From: Rhodoferax sp.
GTDB taxonomy: Bacteria; Pseudomonadota; Gammaproteobacteria; Burkholderiales; Burkholderiaceae_C
Length of the DNA stretch: 64,000 nt
Direction: 5' to 3'
NCBI GenBank assembly: GCA_030685025.1
Contig: JAUXWC010000135.1
Coordinates: forward strand, 52,285 to 116,284
The position numbers and the translations under genes were made by a program. Positions 17,204 to 25,326 of the stretch are shown one piece after another. The notes under the pieces are model-generated. The model was given only the letters and a program-made list of their open reading frames with translations. It was not told the origin of the DNA and ran no database searches. Position 1 is the first letter of the stretch. Each line of letters opens with the position of its first letter.

Positions 17204-18039
17204 TCCGGCTGACGATCAAGGGTTGGCAGTGGATGGCGGTCATCCCCCAAGCGGGGCAGGCAGTTGAGCAAGCCGCGCGTGTAGGGATGTTGCGCATCCG
17301 CCAGTCCGCCAGCGGCAATCTCCTCCACCACCCGGCCGGCGTACATGACCAGGATTCGATCGCAAAAGGTTGACACCAGGCGCAAATCGTGGGAGACAAA
17401 GATCAAGCCCATGCCGCGTTGTACGACCAGGGCGTCGAGGATTGCGAGGACTTGGAGTTGCACCGTCACGTCCAGCGCCGAGGTGGGTTCGTCGGCGATC
17501 AACAACTGCGGATTGGCAATCAGCATCATGGCAATCATGGCGCGCTGTCCCATGCCGCCAGAAACCTCGTGCGGATAGAGCTGGTAGACGCGCTCCGGTT
17601 GATCAATCTGCACCGCCGCCAGCGCTGCCAGCGCCTGGCTACGTGCTTGGGCACTGGAAATCCGGCGATGCGCTCGCAGCGTCTCCACCACCTGATCGCC
17701 TATTCGTATCACCGGATTGAGTGAGAACTTCGGATCCTGCAGTACCATGGCAATCCGGGCGCCGCGCAGCGCGCGCCGTTGTTTGGGGCTGCACCGCAGC
17801 AGATCGATCCCGTTGAAGGTCAGCGTTTTGGCAGTGACAATCGCTTCGGGTGCGGTCAAGCCAACGATGGCGCGACCGGTCTGCGATTTGCCCGAGCCGG
17901 ACTCGCCGACGATGCCGAGACGTTCACGTCCGAGCTTGAACGAGACGCCGCGCACGGCCTCGGTGCGGGTGCCGTCGCGGTTGGGAAACGACACCCGCAA
18001 GTCCTCCACTACCAGCATCGAGTCAGCAAGGGCGATCAT
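17191..18039 (-). CDS. Peptide ABC transporter ATP-binding protein (DppD/DdpD type)
   Basis: 282 residues with Walker A GESGSGKSQ, Q-loop VLQDPKFSLNPV, signature VSGGMGQRAMIAMMLI, Walker B LLIADEPTSALD and switch His in FVSHDL. These are the marks of the first ATPase of nickel/dipeptide/oligopeptide importers. It overlaps the permease gene upstream by 4 bases and the second ATPase downstream by 13 bases, so the whole operon is translationally coupled. Confidence 0.9.
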   Translation of the reverse strand: MIALADSMLVVEDLRVSFPNRDGTRTEAVRGVSFKLGRERLGIVGESGSGKSQTGRAIVGLTAPEAIVTAKTLTFNGIDLLRCSPKQRRALRGARIAMVLQDPKFSLNPVIRIGDQVVETLRAHRRISSAQARSQALAALAAVQIDQPERVYQLYPHEVSGGMGQRAMIAMMLIANPQLLIADEPTSALDVTVQLQVLAILDALVVQRGMGLIFVSHDLRLVSTFCDRILVMYAGRVVEEIAAGGLADAQHPYTRGLLNCLPRLGDDRHPLPTLDRQPEWSL

Positions 18040-18977
18040 TTGGCGCCCTTTGGATCGAGCGCGTCTCGCAAGCCGTCACCCAACAGGTTGAAAGCCAGGC
18101 TGACCAGGAAGATGGCCGCGCCCGGTGCCGCCGCCACCCACCACTGGTCCAGCACGTACAGTCGCCCATTGGCGATCAGCGCGCCCCATTCTGGCATGGG
18201 GGGCTGCGCCCCGAGCCCCAAGAAACCGAGTCCGGCTGCTGTCAAGATGATGCCCGCCATGTCCAGCGTGACCCGCACAATGACGGATGCGACACACAGC
18301 GGCATGATGTGCCTGAGCACAATGCGCCAGGGCGACGCGCCAGTCAACTGAACCACGGCAATGTAATCGGCTTGCCGGATAGTGAGCGTCTCGGCGCGCG
18401 CAATTCGCGCGTAGGGCGGCCATGACGTGATGGCAATGGCGATCACCGCGTTTTCGATGCCCGGACCCAGCGAGGCGACCAAGGCCAAGGCCAGAATCAG
18501 GCGCGGGAACGCCAGGAATATGTCCGTCACGCGCATCAGTGCCGCATCCAGCCAGCCCCCTGCATAACCCGCGACCGTGCCCACCAGCAGGCCAATGGGT
18601 GCGGCCAGGATAGCGACCAGCACCACCACATACAGTGTGATGCGGGAACCAAAAATGATGCGGGAAAGAATGTCACGGCCCTGGTCGTCGGTGCCAAACC
18701 AGTGGGCCGTGGACGGCGGCAGCAACCGGGTGGTGAGCAAGTCGCCCGTGGTCGGCGAGTAGGGTGCCAACCGGTCAGCGAACAGGGCCATCAGCACCAG
18801 CCCGATCACAATGGCCAGGCCGATCATGGCCAGCCGGTTGCGGGCGAACGTGCGCCACGCGCCATAGGCCCGGCCCAGCGCGGCCTGGCGGCGCGACATT
18901 GGACGCTCCGACATCAGCCAGTCATGCAGGCTCTGCCGATGCTGCGCCTCGTGTCCATGGTCGAGGATGTTGTTCAT
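18036..18977 (-). CDS. Peptide ABC transporter permease (DppC type)
   Basis: 313 residues. A cytoplasmic N-terminus is followed by about six membrane helices. The EAA loop, which docks the ATPase, is seen around ARAETLTIRQADYIAVVQLTGASPWRIVLRHIMP. The segment HWFGTDDQGRDILSRIIFGSR is typical of DppC/OppC proteins. It sits between the partner permease and the first ATPase with 4-base overlaps on both sides. Confidence 0.9.
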   Translation of the reverse strand: MNNILDHGHEAQHRQSLHDWLMSERPMSRRQAALGRAYGAWRTFARNRLAMIGLAIVIGLVLMALFADRLAPYSPTTGDLLTTRLLPPSTAHWFGTDDQGRDILSRIIFGSRITLYVVVLVAILAAPIGLLVGTVAGYAGGWLDAALMRVTDIFLAFPRLILALALVASLGPGIENAVIAIAITSWPPYARIARAETLTIRQADYIAVVQLTGASPWRIVLRHIMPLCVASVIVRVTLDMAGIILTAAGLGFLGLGAQPPMPEWGALIANGRLYVLDQWWVAAAPGAAIFLVSLAFNLLGDGLRDALDPKGAK

Positions 18978-20023
18978 CGGGTTCTTGTTCGGGGGTCAAG
19001 CAACTGGTATAGCAGGTCAGACAGCAGGTTCAGCCCGATAAAGACAGAGCCCACCACGATGGTGCCGCCCATGACGGCATTCATGTCGGCGTTCTGCAGC
19101 GAATTGGTGATGTACAGACCCAGACCCGGCCAGGCGAACACGGTCTCGGTCAGCACCGAGCCCTCCAACAAACCGGCGTAGGACAGCACCACCACCGTGA
19201 CCAGCGGAACCATGGCATTGCGCAAGGCATGGTGCCAGATGATGCGGGACTCCGACAGGCCCTTGGCGCGCGCCGCCACCACATATTCCTGCGCCAGTTC
19301 ATTGAGCATGAAGGATCTCGTCATGCGGCTGATGTAGGCGAGCGAGAAATAGCCCAGCAAACAGGCTGGCAGAATCAGGTGCGACAGGGCGTTGCCAAAG
19401 GTATCCCATTGCCCGGCCAGTGCGGCGTCTAACAGCAAGAAGCCGCTGACCAGGGTCAGCGAGTACTCATAGGCGACATCAATGCGTCCGGGGCCACCGA
19501 CCCAGCCCAGGCGCGCATAGAACAGCACCAGGCCCATCAGCCCGAGCCAGAAAATGGGCACGGAATACCCGATCAGACCTAGCACGCGCACCGCATGGTC
19601 AGCCACCCCGCCACGGCGCACGGCGGCCCAGACACCCAAGGGCACCCCGAAGCCTGCGCCAATGATGATGCCCAGCGTAGCGAGTTCAATGGTGGCGGGA
19701 AAGGTGCGCCGTATGTCCTGCATGACCGGGTTGGACGTGAGCACGGATGTGCCGAAATCGCCGTGCAGCACCCGGCCGAGATAGATGTAGAACTGTTGCC
19801 ACAGCGGCTTGTTCAGTCCCAGTTCTTCGCGCACGCGCGCTACCACGTGCTCTGGCGCCCGCTCCCCCACGATGGCCAGCACCGGGTCAACGGGAATCAC
19901 CCTACCGATGAAGAAGGTAACGGCGAGCAGCCCCAGGTAGGTCAGAAAAATGGCCACCAGCAAGCGGCCCGCAGCTGCGGCCAGGCGCCGCGCCCGGATG
20001 CCATTGACAGGTGAAAACCTCAC
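18974..20023 (-). CDS. Peptide ABC transporter permease (DppB type)
   Basis: 349 residues with six membrane helices. The N-terminal helix and the first periplasmic region (VDPVLAIVGERAPEHVVARVREELGLNKPLWQQF, YLGRVLHGDFGTS) are typical of DppB/OppB, and the EAA loop is around EYVVAARAKGLSESRIIWHHALRNAMVP. It overlaps both neighbours by 4 bases. Confidence 0.9.
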   Translation of the reverse strand: MRFSPVNGIRARRLAAAAGRLLVAIFLTYLGLLAVTFFIGRVIPVDPVLAIVGERAPEHVVARVREELGLNKPLWQQFYIYLGRVLHGDFGTSVLTSNPVMQDIRRTFPATIELATLGIIIGAGFGVPLGVWAAVRRGGVADHAVRVLGLIGYSVPIFWLGLMGLVLFYARLGWVGGPGRIDVAYEYSLTLVSGFLLLDAALAGQWDTFGNALSHLILPACLLGYFSLAYISRMTRSFMLNELAQEYVVAARAKGLSESRIIWHHALRNAMVPLVTVVVLSYAGLLEGSVLTETVFAWPGLGLYITNSLQNADMNAVMGGTIVVGSVFIGLNLLSDLLYQLLDPRTRTR

Positions 20024-21615
20024 TTGGAGACTGCGAACATGTGGGTGGACGCCGATGTCGAACCGAGTTTCAAGCCCTGTACGTCGCTACGCATGGCCGC
20101 CACTTCAAGCTGCTGGTAGATCATGATAAACGGGCTGTTCTTGCGGAAGTCGGCCTGTATCTCCTCGTACATGGCGCGGCGCTTGGCCGGATCACGCTCC
20201 AGCACGGCGGCATCTGCCTTGCGGGTCAGTTCGGGAATATCCCAGGCATTGCGCCAAGCCAGGGGCTTGGATTTGGCGTTGTCGGTGTTGTCGGGGTTGC
20301 GCGCAAACGTATCGGCGTTGGTGTGAGGGTCCCAGTAGTCGGTGCCCCATTGCCCGATGTACAAGTCGTGGCTGCGAGCCCGGTATTTGGTCACCGTCTG
20401 TTTGCCGTCGCCGGGCAGTATCTCGATGTCGATTCCGGCACGCTTGGCGGTTTGCTGGAACGATTCAGTGATGCCCTGCACCAGCGGCGTGGTGCGCATG
20501 TCGATCGTGACCTTGAACCCGTCGGGGAAACCAGCCCTGGCCAGCAGTGCGCGTGCCTTTTCAACGTCGAGCTTGTAGGGGTTAACGTTGCTGGCGCCGA
20601 GCAGACCGGCTGGCAGGAAGTTCTGATGCACCACGCCAATGTTCTTGATCAGGGTCTCGCCGATGGCGGCGTAGTCGATCAGCCACTTGAAGGCCTCGCG
20701 CACCTCGGGCTTGGCCAGCTTTGGGTTCTTCTGGTTCAGGCTGATGTAGAACAGCGTGCCTTTGGGGCTGGACGTGGTCCTGATGTCCTTGCTGCCAGCG
20801 AGGGCGGACAGGTCTTGCGGCGACAGGTTGCGGGCGATGTCGGCATCGCCTTTTTCCAGCAGCAGGCGCTGCGTCGCGCTTTCCTTCACATGGCGGTAGA
20901 TGACGCGCGGCAGTTTGGCTTTGACGCCGTGGTAGTGGTCATTGCGCTCCAGCGCGACGATTTCGTTGGCGCGCCACTCCCGTAGTTTCAGGGGCCCCGA
21001 GCCGGCGAAACTGGTCTTTAGCCAGCCATGACCCATATCGCCATTGACCTCCTTGGACATCACCAACCTCTTGTCAATGATCGCGCCAACGTCGGCAGTC
21101 AGGCAGTTGTAGACGAACGTCGGCGAGTAGGTCTGGTCAGTCTCGAGCGATAGCGTCAAGGCCCCGGTTTGTTTGACCTTTTCCTTGACATTGGCCTTGT
21201 TCAGGCCGAATTGCGTCAGGATGAACGCTGGTGACTTGTCCAGCATCACAGCCCGCTGCAACGAAAACACCACGTCCTCAGCCGTCAGTGGATTGCCCGA
21301 CGCGAATTTCAGGCCGGGCTTGAGTTCAAACGAGTAGGTCTTGCCATCGGCGGAAACCGACCACGATTTGGCGACGTCGGCGACCAGCCTGGAGGGGTCC
21401 CCGACATCCGAGCGAAGCAGCCGGTCGTAGGTGTTGCCCATGATCTCGCTGGCGGAAATCTCGAAGACTTCGGCCGGGTCCATGCTGATGATGTCGTCAA
21501 TTGCCCAGGCCACCACCAAGGTATCTTTCGGAGTTGCCGCCAACAGACTCGGCGGCATCGTCAACGCAGCCGCGGCGGCCACGGCCATCGCGGATCGGAT
21601 CAGCAGATATTTCAC
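20020..21615 (-). CDS. Periplasmic dipeptide/oligopeptide-binding protein (SBP family 5)
   Basis: 531 residues with a signal peptide (residues 1-26, ending SLLAA) and a family 5 solute-binding fold: IDDIISMDPAEVFE, LKPGLKFASGNPLTAEDVVFSLQR, FYISLNQKNPKLAKPEVREAFKWLID and YIGQWGTDYWDPHT. It catches peptides in the periplasm for the importer encoded downstream. The start is GTG at 21615 with an ideal AGGAG six bases upstream. The gene runs divergently from the D-Ala-D-Ala dipeptidase gene. This arrangement recalls the E. coli ddpXABCDF set, so D-Ala-D-Ala or murein peptides are the likely ligand; inferred. Confidence 0.9.
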   Translation of the reverse strand: MKYLLIRSAMAVAAAAALTMPPSLLAATPKDTLVVAWAIDDIISMDPAEVFEISASEIMGNTYDRLLRSDVGDPSRLVADVAKSWSVSADGKTYSFELKPGLKFASGNPLTAEDVVFSLQRAVMLDKSPAFILTQFGLNKANVKEKVKQTGALTLSLETDQTYSPTFVYNCLTADVGAIIDKRLVMSKEVNGDMGHGWLKTSFAGSGPLKLREWRANEIVALERNDHYHGVKAKLPRVIYRHVKESATQRLLLEKGDADIARNLSPQDLSALAGSKDIRTTSSPKGTLFYISLNQKNPKLAKPEVREAFKWLIDYAAIGETLIKNIGVVHQNFLPAGLLGASNVNPYKLDVEKARALLARAGFPDGFKVTIDMRTTPLVQGITESFQQTAKRAGIDIEILPGDGKQTVTKYRARSHDLYIGQWGTDYWDPHTNADTFARNPDNTDNAKSKPLAWRNAWDIPELTRKADAAVLERDPAKRRAMYEEIQADFRKNSPFIMIYQQLEVAAMRSDVQGLKLGSTSASTHMFAVSK

Positions 21616-21837
21616 GTCTTGCTCCTGGAATTGAAATGAACCGACTTGGCATCCTAACCGGGCATCAGGACCGCGTGGTGTCCAAGTCGCGGGTGCGGGT
21701 TATCAATATTTGCGGGTATTCCATAACCGACAGTGTCCGGCGACAGGGGAATGCCTCACAATCCTGGTCGGAAACCCGATGTGCGAGGGCGCCTGTCGAC
21801 GCCACTCATCCCAGTGGAGTTATTCTTGCAAGGCAAC

Positions 21838-22437
21838 ATGGACTGCGAGCTGATTGCGAAGCATGCCGATTTTCGGCCCTTGTCATCCATCCCTGGCCTC
21901 GCGGTGGACCTTCGTTATGCGGACCACCGCAATTTCGTCGGTCGGGATTTGTACGGCGTGCTGGACTGCGCCTGGCTGCACCGCGAGGCGGCTCTGGGGC
22001 TGCACGCGGTTGTCGCGCACCTGCGCGGGCATCACCCCGGGCTGATACTGGTGGTGCTGGACGCACTGCGCCCCCACCGGGTGCAAGTGCGGCTCTGGGA
22101 GCATTTGGCGGGCAGCGAACTGCGCCAGTATTTGGCCGACCCGGTTCGCGGGTCCATTCATTCCTTCGGGATGGCGGTCGATGTGACGCTGCTGGATCGC
22201 CGTGGTGTCGAGCTCGACATGGGCACGGCATTCGATGATCTGAGCGAACTGTCACAGCCCAAGTTCGAATCCAAGCACCTGGCGCTGGGGTCGTTGACGG
22301 ATGTCCAGATCGCTAATCGGGTCCTATTGCAGCGTGCCATGCGAGCAGGCGGATTTCATGGAATCTCCAGTGAATGGTGGCATTTTGATTGCGGTGATCG
22401 CGAACGCGTTCGACGACACTTCCAGCGCGTGGACTAG
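21838..22437 (+). CDS. ddpX: D-alanyl-D-alanine dipeptidase (VanX/DdpX family)
   Basis: 199 residues, the usual VanX size. Zinc ligands His108 and Asp115 lie in SIHSFGMAVD and His182 in EWWHF; Glu179 is the catalytic base and Arg78 (DALRP) the transition-state Arg. It cuts D-Ala-D-Ala to D-alanine in the cytoplasm. Neighbours include a dipeptide importer (divergent) and D-amino-acid dehydrogenase, which together would let the cell use D-Ala-D-Ala as food. No vanH/vanA ligase genes are near, so this is a catabolic and not a vancomycin-resistance enzyme. The ATG at 21838 has AAGG upstream; a GTG at 21733 and an ATG at 21751 are in frame but add unconserved residues. Confidence 0.9.
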   Translation: MDCELIAKHADFRPLSSIPGLAVDLRYADHRNFVGRDLYGVLDCAWLHREAALGLHAVVAHLRGHHPGLILVVLDALRPHRVQVRLWEHLAGSELRQYLADPVRGSIHSFGMAVDVTLLDRRGVELDMGTAFDDLSELSQPKFESKHLALGSLTDVQIANRVLLQRAMRAGGFHGISSEWWHFDCGDRERVRRHFQRVD

Positions 22438-22562
22438 TCTCGTCACATCCTAAGCACGGTCTGAACGATCTGCGATGCGCTCGCCCCACTGTAACCCGGT
22501 TGTGGCGCCGGGTTGCAGGGTCTTGTAGCGGATGCTGACGCGTCACGGTACGTCGCAAGGTC

Positions 22563-23234
22563 TCAGGGCCTGGGCAGTGGAGCGCCCGTCAAGCGGGCTT
22601 TGACGGCGCGTTGCAGCCAGCCCGAGTGCAGGTGGGCGTACAGGTTTTTGCCTGGACAGAGCGTTTGCGCGCTGAAGTCGCGGTGCGCGGCGATGGCGTC
22701 GGGGCCCAGCCCATGTCTGCGTATCAACCAGGCAGACAATTCCACGGTGGCTTGCAACTGCGCGGCGCTGGGTTGACCCTGCTCGAAATTGCCCAGCAGC
22801 ATGATCAGCGCATGGTCGCGTGGGTCGTATTCGGTGTTGGTGTCGCCGGGACGGGCTTCGTCGCGCGCGGCGTAAATCTGGCCGTCCGGCGCAATCACGT
22901 AATGATAGGGAATATCAGCCCAGCGCTTGGTCAGCCGCGACCACTGCTGCAAGCGCTGCAGGTAACGCGTCACGTCGGTGCTGTCGGTCCAGATCTCGCC
23001 CTGGTGGTGCAGCGTGATGCGTCGGATGGTTTGCGGCACGTGCGGTGGCGCAGAGGCGCTGCCGCCCCACGTTTGCACTGCGACGATGCGGGGTGCGATG
23101 GCGGCATCAGGAGCCTGCGCGGCCGGGTCCGCCATCGCCATGCCCGCAACGCCGCACATCCACAAGACTTGCAGTCTGGCCCGTGTGGTAGTGTGTGAGC
23201 ATCGGCATGTCTGCCGATCAGTAGCTCTGAACAT
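22563..23234 (-). CDS. N-acetylmuramoyl-L-alanine amidase (PGRP/AmpD fold), exported
   Basis: 223 residues. An N-terminal basic stretch and hydrophobic core (LQVLWMCGVAGMAMA) form a signal peptide. The amidase_2/PGRP domain follows: ITLHHQGE (first zinc His), WADIPYHYVIAPDGQIYAARDEARPGDTNTEYDPRDHALIMLLGNFEQGQPS, and IAAHRDFSAQTLCPGKNLY (second His and Cys ligand). The enzyme cuts the bond between MurNAc and L-Ala, most likely in the periplasm. The start overlaps the upstream epimerase gene by 17 bases and has AGGG 8 bases upstream. It is the last gene of the eight-gene leftward operon. Confidence 0.88.
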   Translation of the reverse strand: MFRATDRQTCRCSHTTTRARLQVLWMCGVAGMAMADPAAQAPDAAIAPRIVAVQTWGGSASAPPHVPQTIRRITLHHQGEIWTDSTDVTRYLQRLQQWSRLTKRWADIPYHYVIAPDGQIYAARDEARPGDTNTEYDPRDHALIMLLGNFEQGQPSAAQLQATVELSAWLIRRHGLGPDAIAAHRDFSAQTLCPGKNLYAHLHSGWLQRAVKARLTGAPLPRP

Positions 23235-24318
23235 TGCTCAAACCCTGCACCGCCGTGATGCCCAGGCCCGGGCTATCGGGGAGGCTTATCCAGGGGCCAT
23301 CCATGCTCAGGCCGCCGGTGATGGCGCTGCCCTGGCACAACTGGGGGCCGTCCAGGTCAATCAGGGTTACCACATCGGCGTGGGCGACGGCGAAATGCGC
23401 GGCGGCGGTGACGCTGATACCGCTCTCCAGCATGCAGCCCAACATGCAGGTGCGGCGCAGGCGGCGCGTGAGGTTGGCGATTGCCATGGCCTGGCTGAGG
23501 CCTGCCGTTTTCATGAGTTTGATGTTGATCATGTCGGCGCTCTGGGTGCCCAGGATGTGCAGCGCATCTTCCACGGAAAAGACCGCTTCGTCCGCCAGGA
23601 TCGGGGTCAGCGTGTGATCGGTAACAAACTTCAACCCGGCCACATCGTCCGCCTTGACCGGCTGCTCGACGAACTCCAGCGCAATGCCCGCATGCTCCAG
23701 CGCCTGGATCACTTGAACGGCCTGCTTGGGGGTCCAGCCCTGGTTGGCGTCCAGGCGCAGGGCCACGCCCGGTCCCACGGCACGGTAGATGGCCAGGGTG
23801 CTGGCTACGTCCTCCTTCCAGGCCCGTGCGCCCACCTTGATCTTGAGTGCGTCAAATCCTTGCGCGACCGCGTGCAGGCAGTCCCGCACCATGGTGGCCG
23901 TGTCGCCCACGCTGATGGTGACATCGGTCTTGATGCGCGGCACGCCGCCGCCGAGCAACTGGTACAGCGGCACGCCAAACTGCTGCGCGCGCAGGTCGTA
24001 CAGCGCAATCTCCAGCGCGGCCTTCAGGCTGTTGTGGTGCAACACCGACTGGTGCACGGTGTTCAGGATGGCGTGGAAGTCCAGCAGGTCCTTGCCAATC
24101 AGGCATGGCGCAATCAGGGCCAGCGCGGCGCGCATGGAGTCCAGCAAGTCGCCCGTGATGACGGCGGTGGCCGGTGCTTCGCCGTAGCCCTTGTGGCCGG
24201 TGTCGGTCTCGACGATGAGCACCAGATCATGCATATCGGTCACCGTGCGCAGGGCGGTCTTGAAGGGCAGCTTGAGCGGCAGCTTGATCTCGCCAACGGT
24301 GATGCGTTGAATCAGCAT
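23218..24318 (-). CDS. L-Ala-D/L-Glu epimerase (enolase superfamily)
   Basis: 366 residues with the muconate-lactonizing/enolase fold. Catalytic Lys is in ALKIKVG, metal ligands are in LRLDANQGW, EFVEQP and LADEAVF, the second Lys is in INIKLMKTAG, and the DLDGP near the end is the DxD motif that fixes the dipeptide amine in L-Ala-D/L-Glu epimerases. It turns L-Ala-D-Glu released from murein into L-Ala-L-Glu, which ordinary peptidases can split. A short intergenic repeat separates it from the kinase gene upstream, and the amidase gene overlaps its end. Confidence 0.9.
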   Translation of the reverse strand: MLIQRITVGEIKLPLKLPFKTALRTVTDMHDLVLIVETDTGHKGYGEAPATAVITGDLLDSMRAALALIAPCLIGKDLLDFHAILNTVHQSVLHHNSLKAALEIALYDLRAQQFGVPLYQLLGGGVPRIKTDVTISVGDTATMVRDCLHAVAQGFDALKIKVGARAWKEDVASTLAIYRAVGPGVALRLDANQGWTPKQAVQVIQALEHAGIALEFVEQPVKADDVAGLKFVTDHTLTPILADEAVFSVEDALHILGTQSADMINIKLMKTAGLSQAMAIANLTRRLRRTCMLGCMLESGISVTAAAHFAVAHADVVTLIDLDGPQLCQGSAITGGLSMDGPWISLPDSPGLGITAVQGLSNVQSY

Positions 24319-24348
24319 GGGTGAACCTTCCGGTGGCGGTGTGGCATT

Positions 24349-24412
24349 GAAGTGCTATAAAAAAGGTAGCTGTTCACGCAGGGTTTAAGGGGGTTGGTGG
24401 CCTGTTTTGTTA
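24349..24412 (-). repeat. Short intergenic repeat of Comamonadaceae type, reaching into the kinase 3' end
   Basis: The stretch reads GTGCTATAAAAAAGGTAGCTG, then TTCACGCAGGGTTTAAGGGGG and GGCCTGTTTT. I recall many near-copies of such a CTATAAAAA-xTAGCTGCTxxCGC-...-GGGCTxxAGGCC element between genes in Comamonadaceae. It supplies the last codons and the stop of the kinase gene. The identification is from memory of the pattern and needs a genome-wide search. Confidence 0.4.
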
Positions 24413-25326
24413 TGGTGAATGGCTAAATGGGCGGCCGTTAGATGGGCCGCCAGGTCAGGCGTGATGCGCAGCACGATATCGTCTGGCAAGGCCGCGCGCA
24501 GGCCCTGTTCCAGCAGGGGACTGAGCAGCAAGGCTCGCCCGGCGGCTGTCACCGGACGCGGCCCAAAGCGGTGTAGCATGTGCTGCGCCAGTTCCGCCAG
24601 GGCCGCGCCGGCGCGCAGCAGCAGGTCACGCGCGACCGGGTCTTCATGGGCCGATGCCCCCACCTGCAACGCCAACCGTCCCATCGTGCCCCGGTCACCG
24701 CCATACACATATTGGCGTGTGCAAGCCCAGTCGTCGCCACCCATGGCCGCGAACAGGCGCTGCGCCATGGGCGAACGTTGGCTGGCACCGGGGCTGCGGT
24801 CCTCCTGGCGCCAGACCCAGGCCAGCGCCTCGCGCGCTATCCAGTAGCCGCCGCCCTCGTCGCCCAGCACACCGCCGCGCCCGCCGGCGCGGTGTAGCTG
24901 GCCCCGTGCATCAATGAAGGCGGAAATAGACCCGGTGCCGGCGTACACCAGGTAGCCCGCCCCGGGCGCGAACGCGCTTCGGAAGGCAATGTCCATGTCG
25001 TGGGTCAGGGTGCTTGTAGACGCCAGCACCGGGAATTGCTCCTGGAACAGCGCCAGCAGGCGGGCCTGGTCCCGCGCTTCGCCCAGTCCGGTAAACCCGC
25101 CGTACACGCAAAAAGCCCTGCCGCGTATTTGGTGGTCCACGCATTGCGCCAGGGCTTGCAGCGTCGCACGCAAGGCGATTAGACCGTGGTCGGTGTGCAG
25201 TTGCAGGCCGCTCATGCCGGCCACGTGCCCCTGCGCTAGCACGTTGCCGTGTACGTCGGCCAGCGCCCAGCGAGTCTGGCTACCGCCCGCGTCCAAGCCC
25301 AAGCCCATAACGCCGATTTCGTTCAT
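24385..25326 (-). CDS. Amino-sugar kinase, BadF/BadG/BcrA/BcrD ATPase family (GlcNAc or MurNAc kinase, MurK-like)
   Basis: 313 residues with the actin-like ATPase fold: GLGLDAGGSQTRWALAD (phosphate-1), VYAGTGSISAFI (phosphate-2 region) and AGRALLLSPLLEQGL near the end. N-acetylglucosamine kinases and the MurNAc/GlcNAc kinase MurK of Clostridium and Tannerella belong here. It lies in one operon with murQ, whose substrate is MurNAc-6-phosphate, and no PTS or anhydro-MurNAc kinase gene is near, so MurK activity is the best guess. Its start overlaps the GHL10 gene by 4 bases; its C-terminus seems set by an inserted repeat. Confidence 0.82.
   Translation of the reverse strand: MNEIGVMGLGLDAGGSQTRWALADVHGNVLAQGHVAGMSGLQLHTDHGLIALRATLQALAQCVDHQIRGRAFCVYGGFTGLGEARDQARLLALFQEQFPVLASTSTLTHDMDIAFRSAFAPGAGYLVYAGTGSISAFIDARGQLHRAGGRGGVLGDEGGGYWIAREALAWVWRQEDRSPGASQRSPMAQRLFAAMGGDDWACTRQYVYGGDRGTMGRLALQVGASAHEDPVARDLLLRAGAALAELAQHMLHRFGPRPVTAAGRALLLSPLLEQGLRAALPDDIVLRITPDLAAHLTAAHLAIHHNKTGHQPP

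Noticed and set aside
21838..22437. The VanX-like gene as part of a vancomycin-resistance cluster
   Set aside because: No vanH, vanA or vanRS genes are near; the neighbours are a peptide importer and murein catabolic genes.
22978..24324. A 448-codon open frame opposite the epimerase
   Set aside because: The minus strand carries the full catalytic set of L-Ala-D/L-Glu epimerase; the plus frame has no motif.
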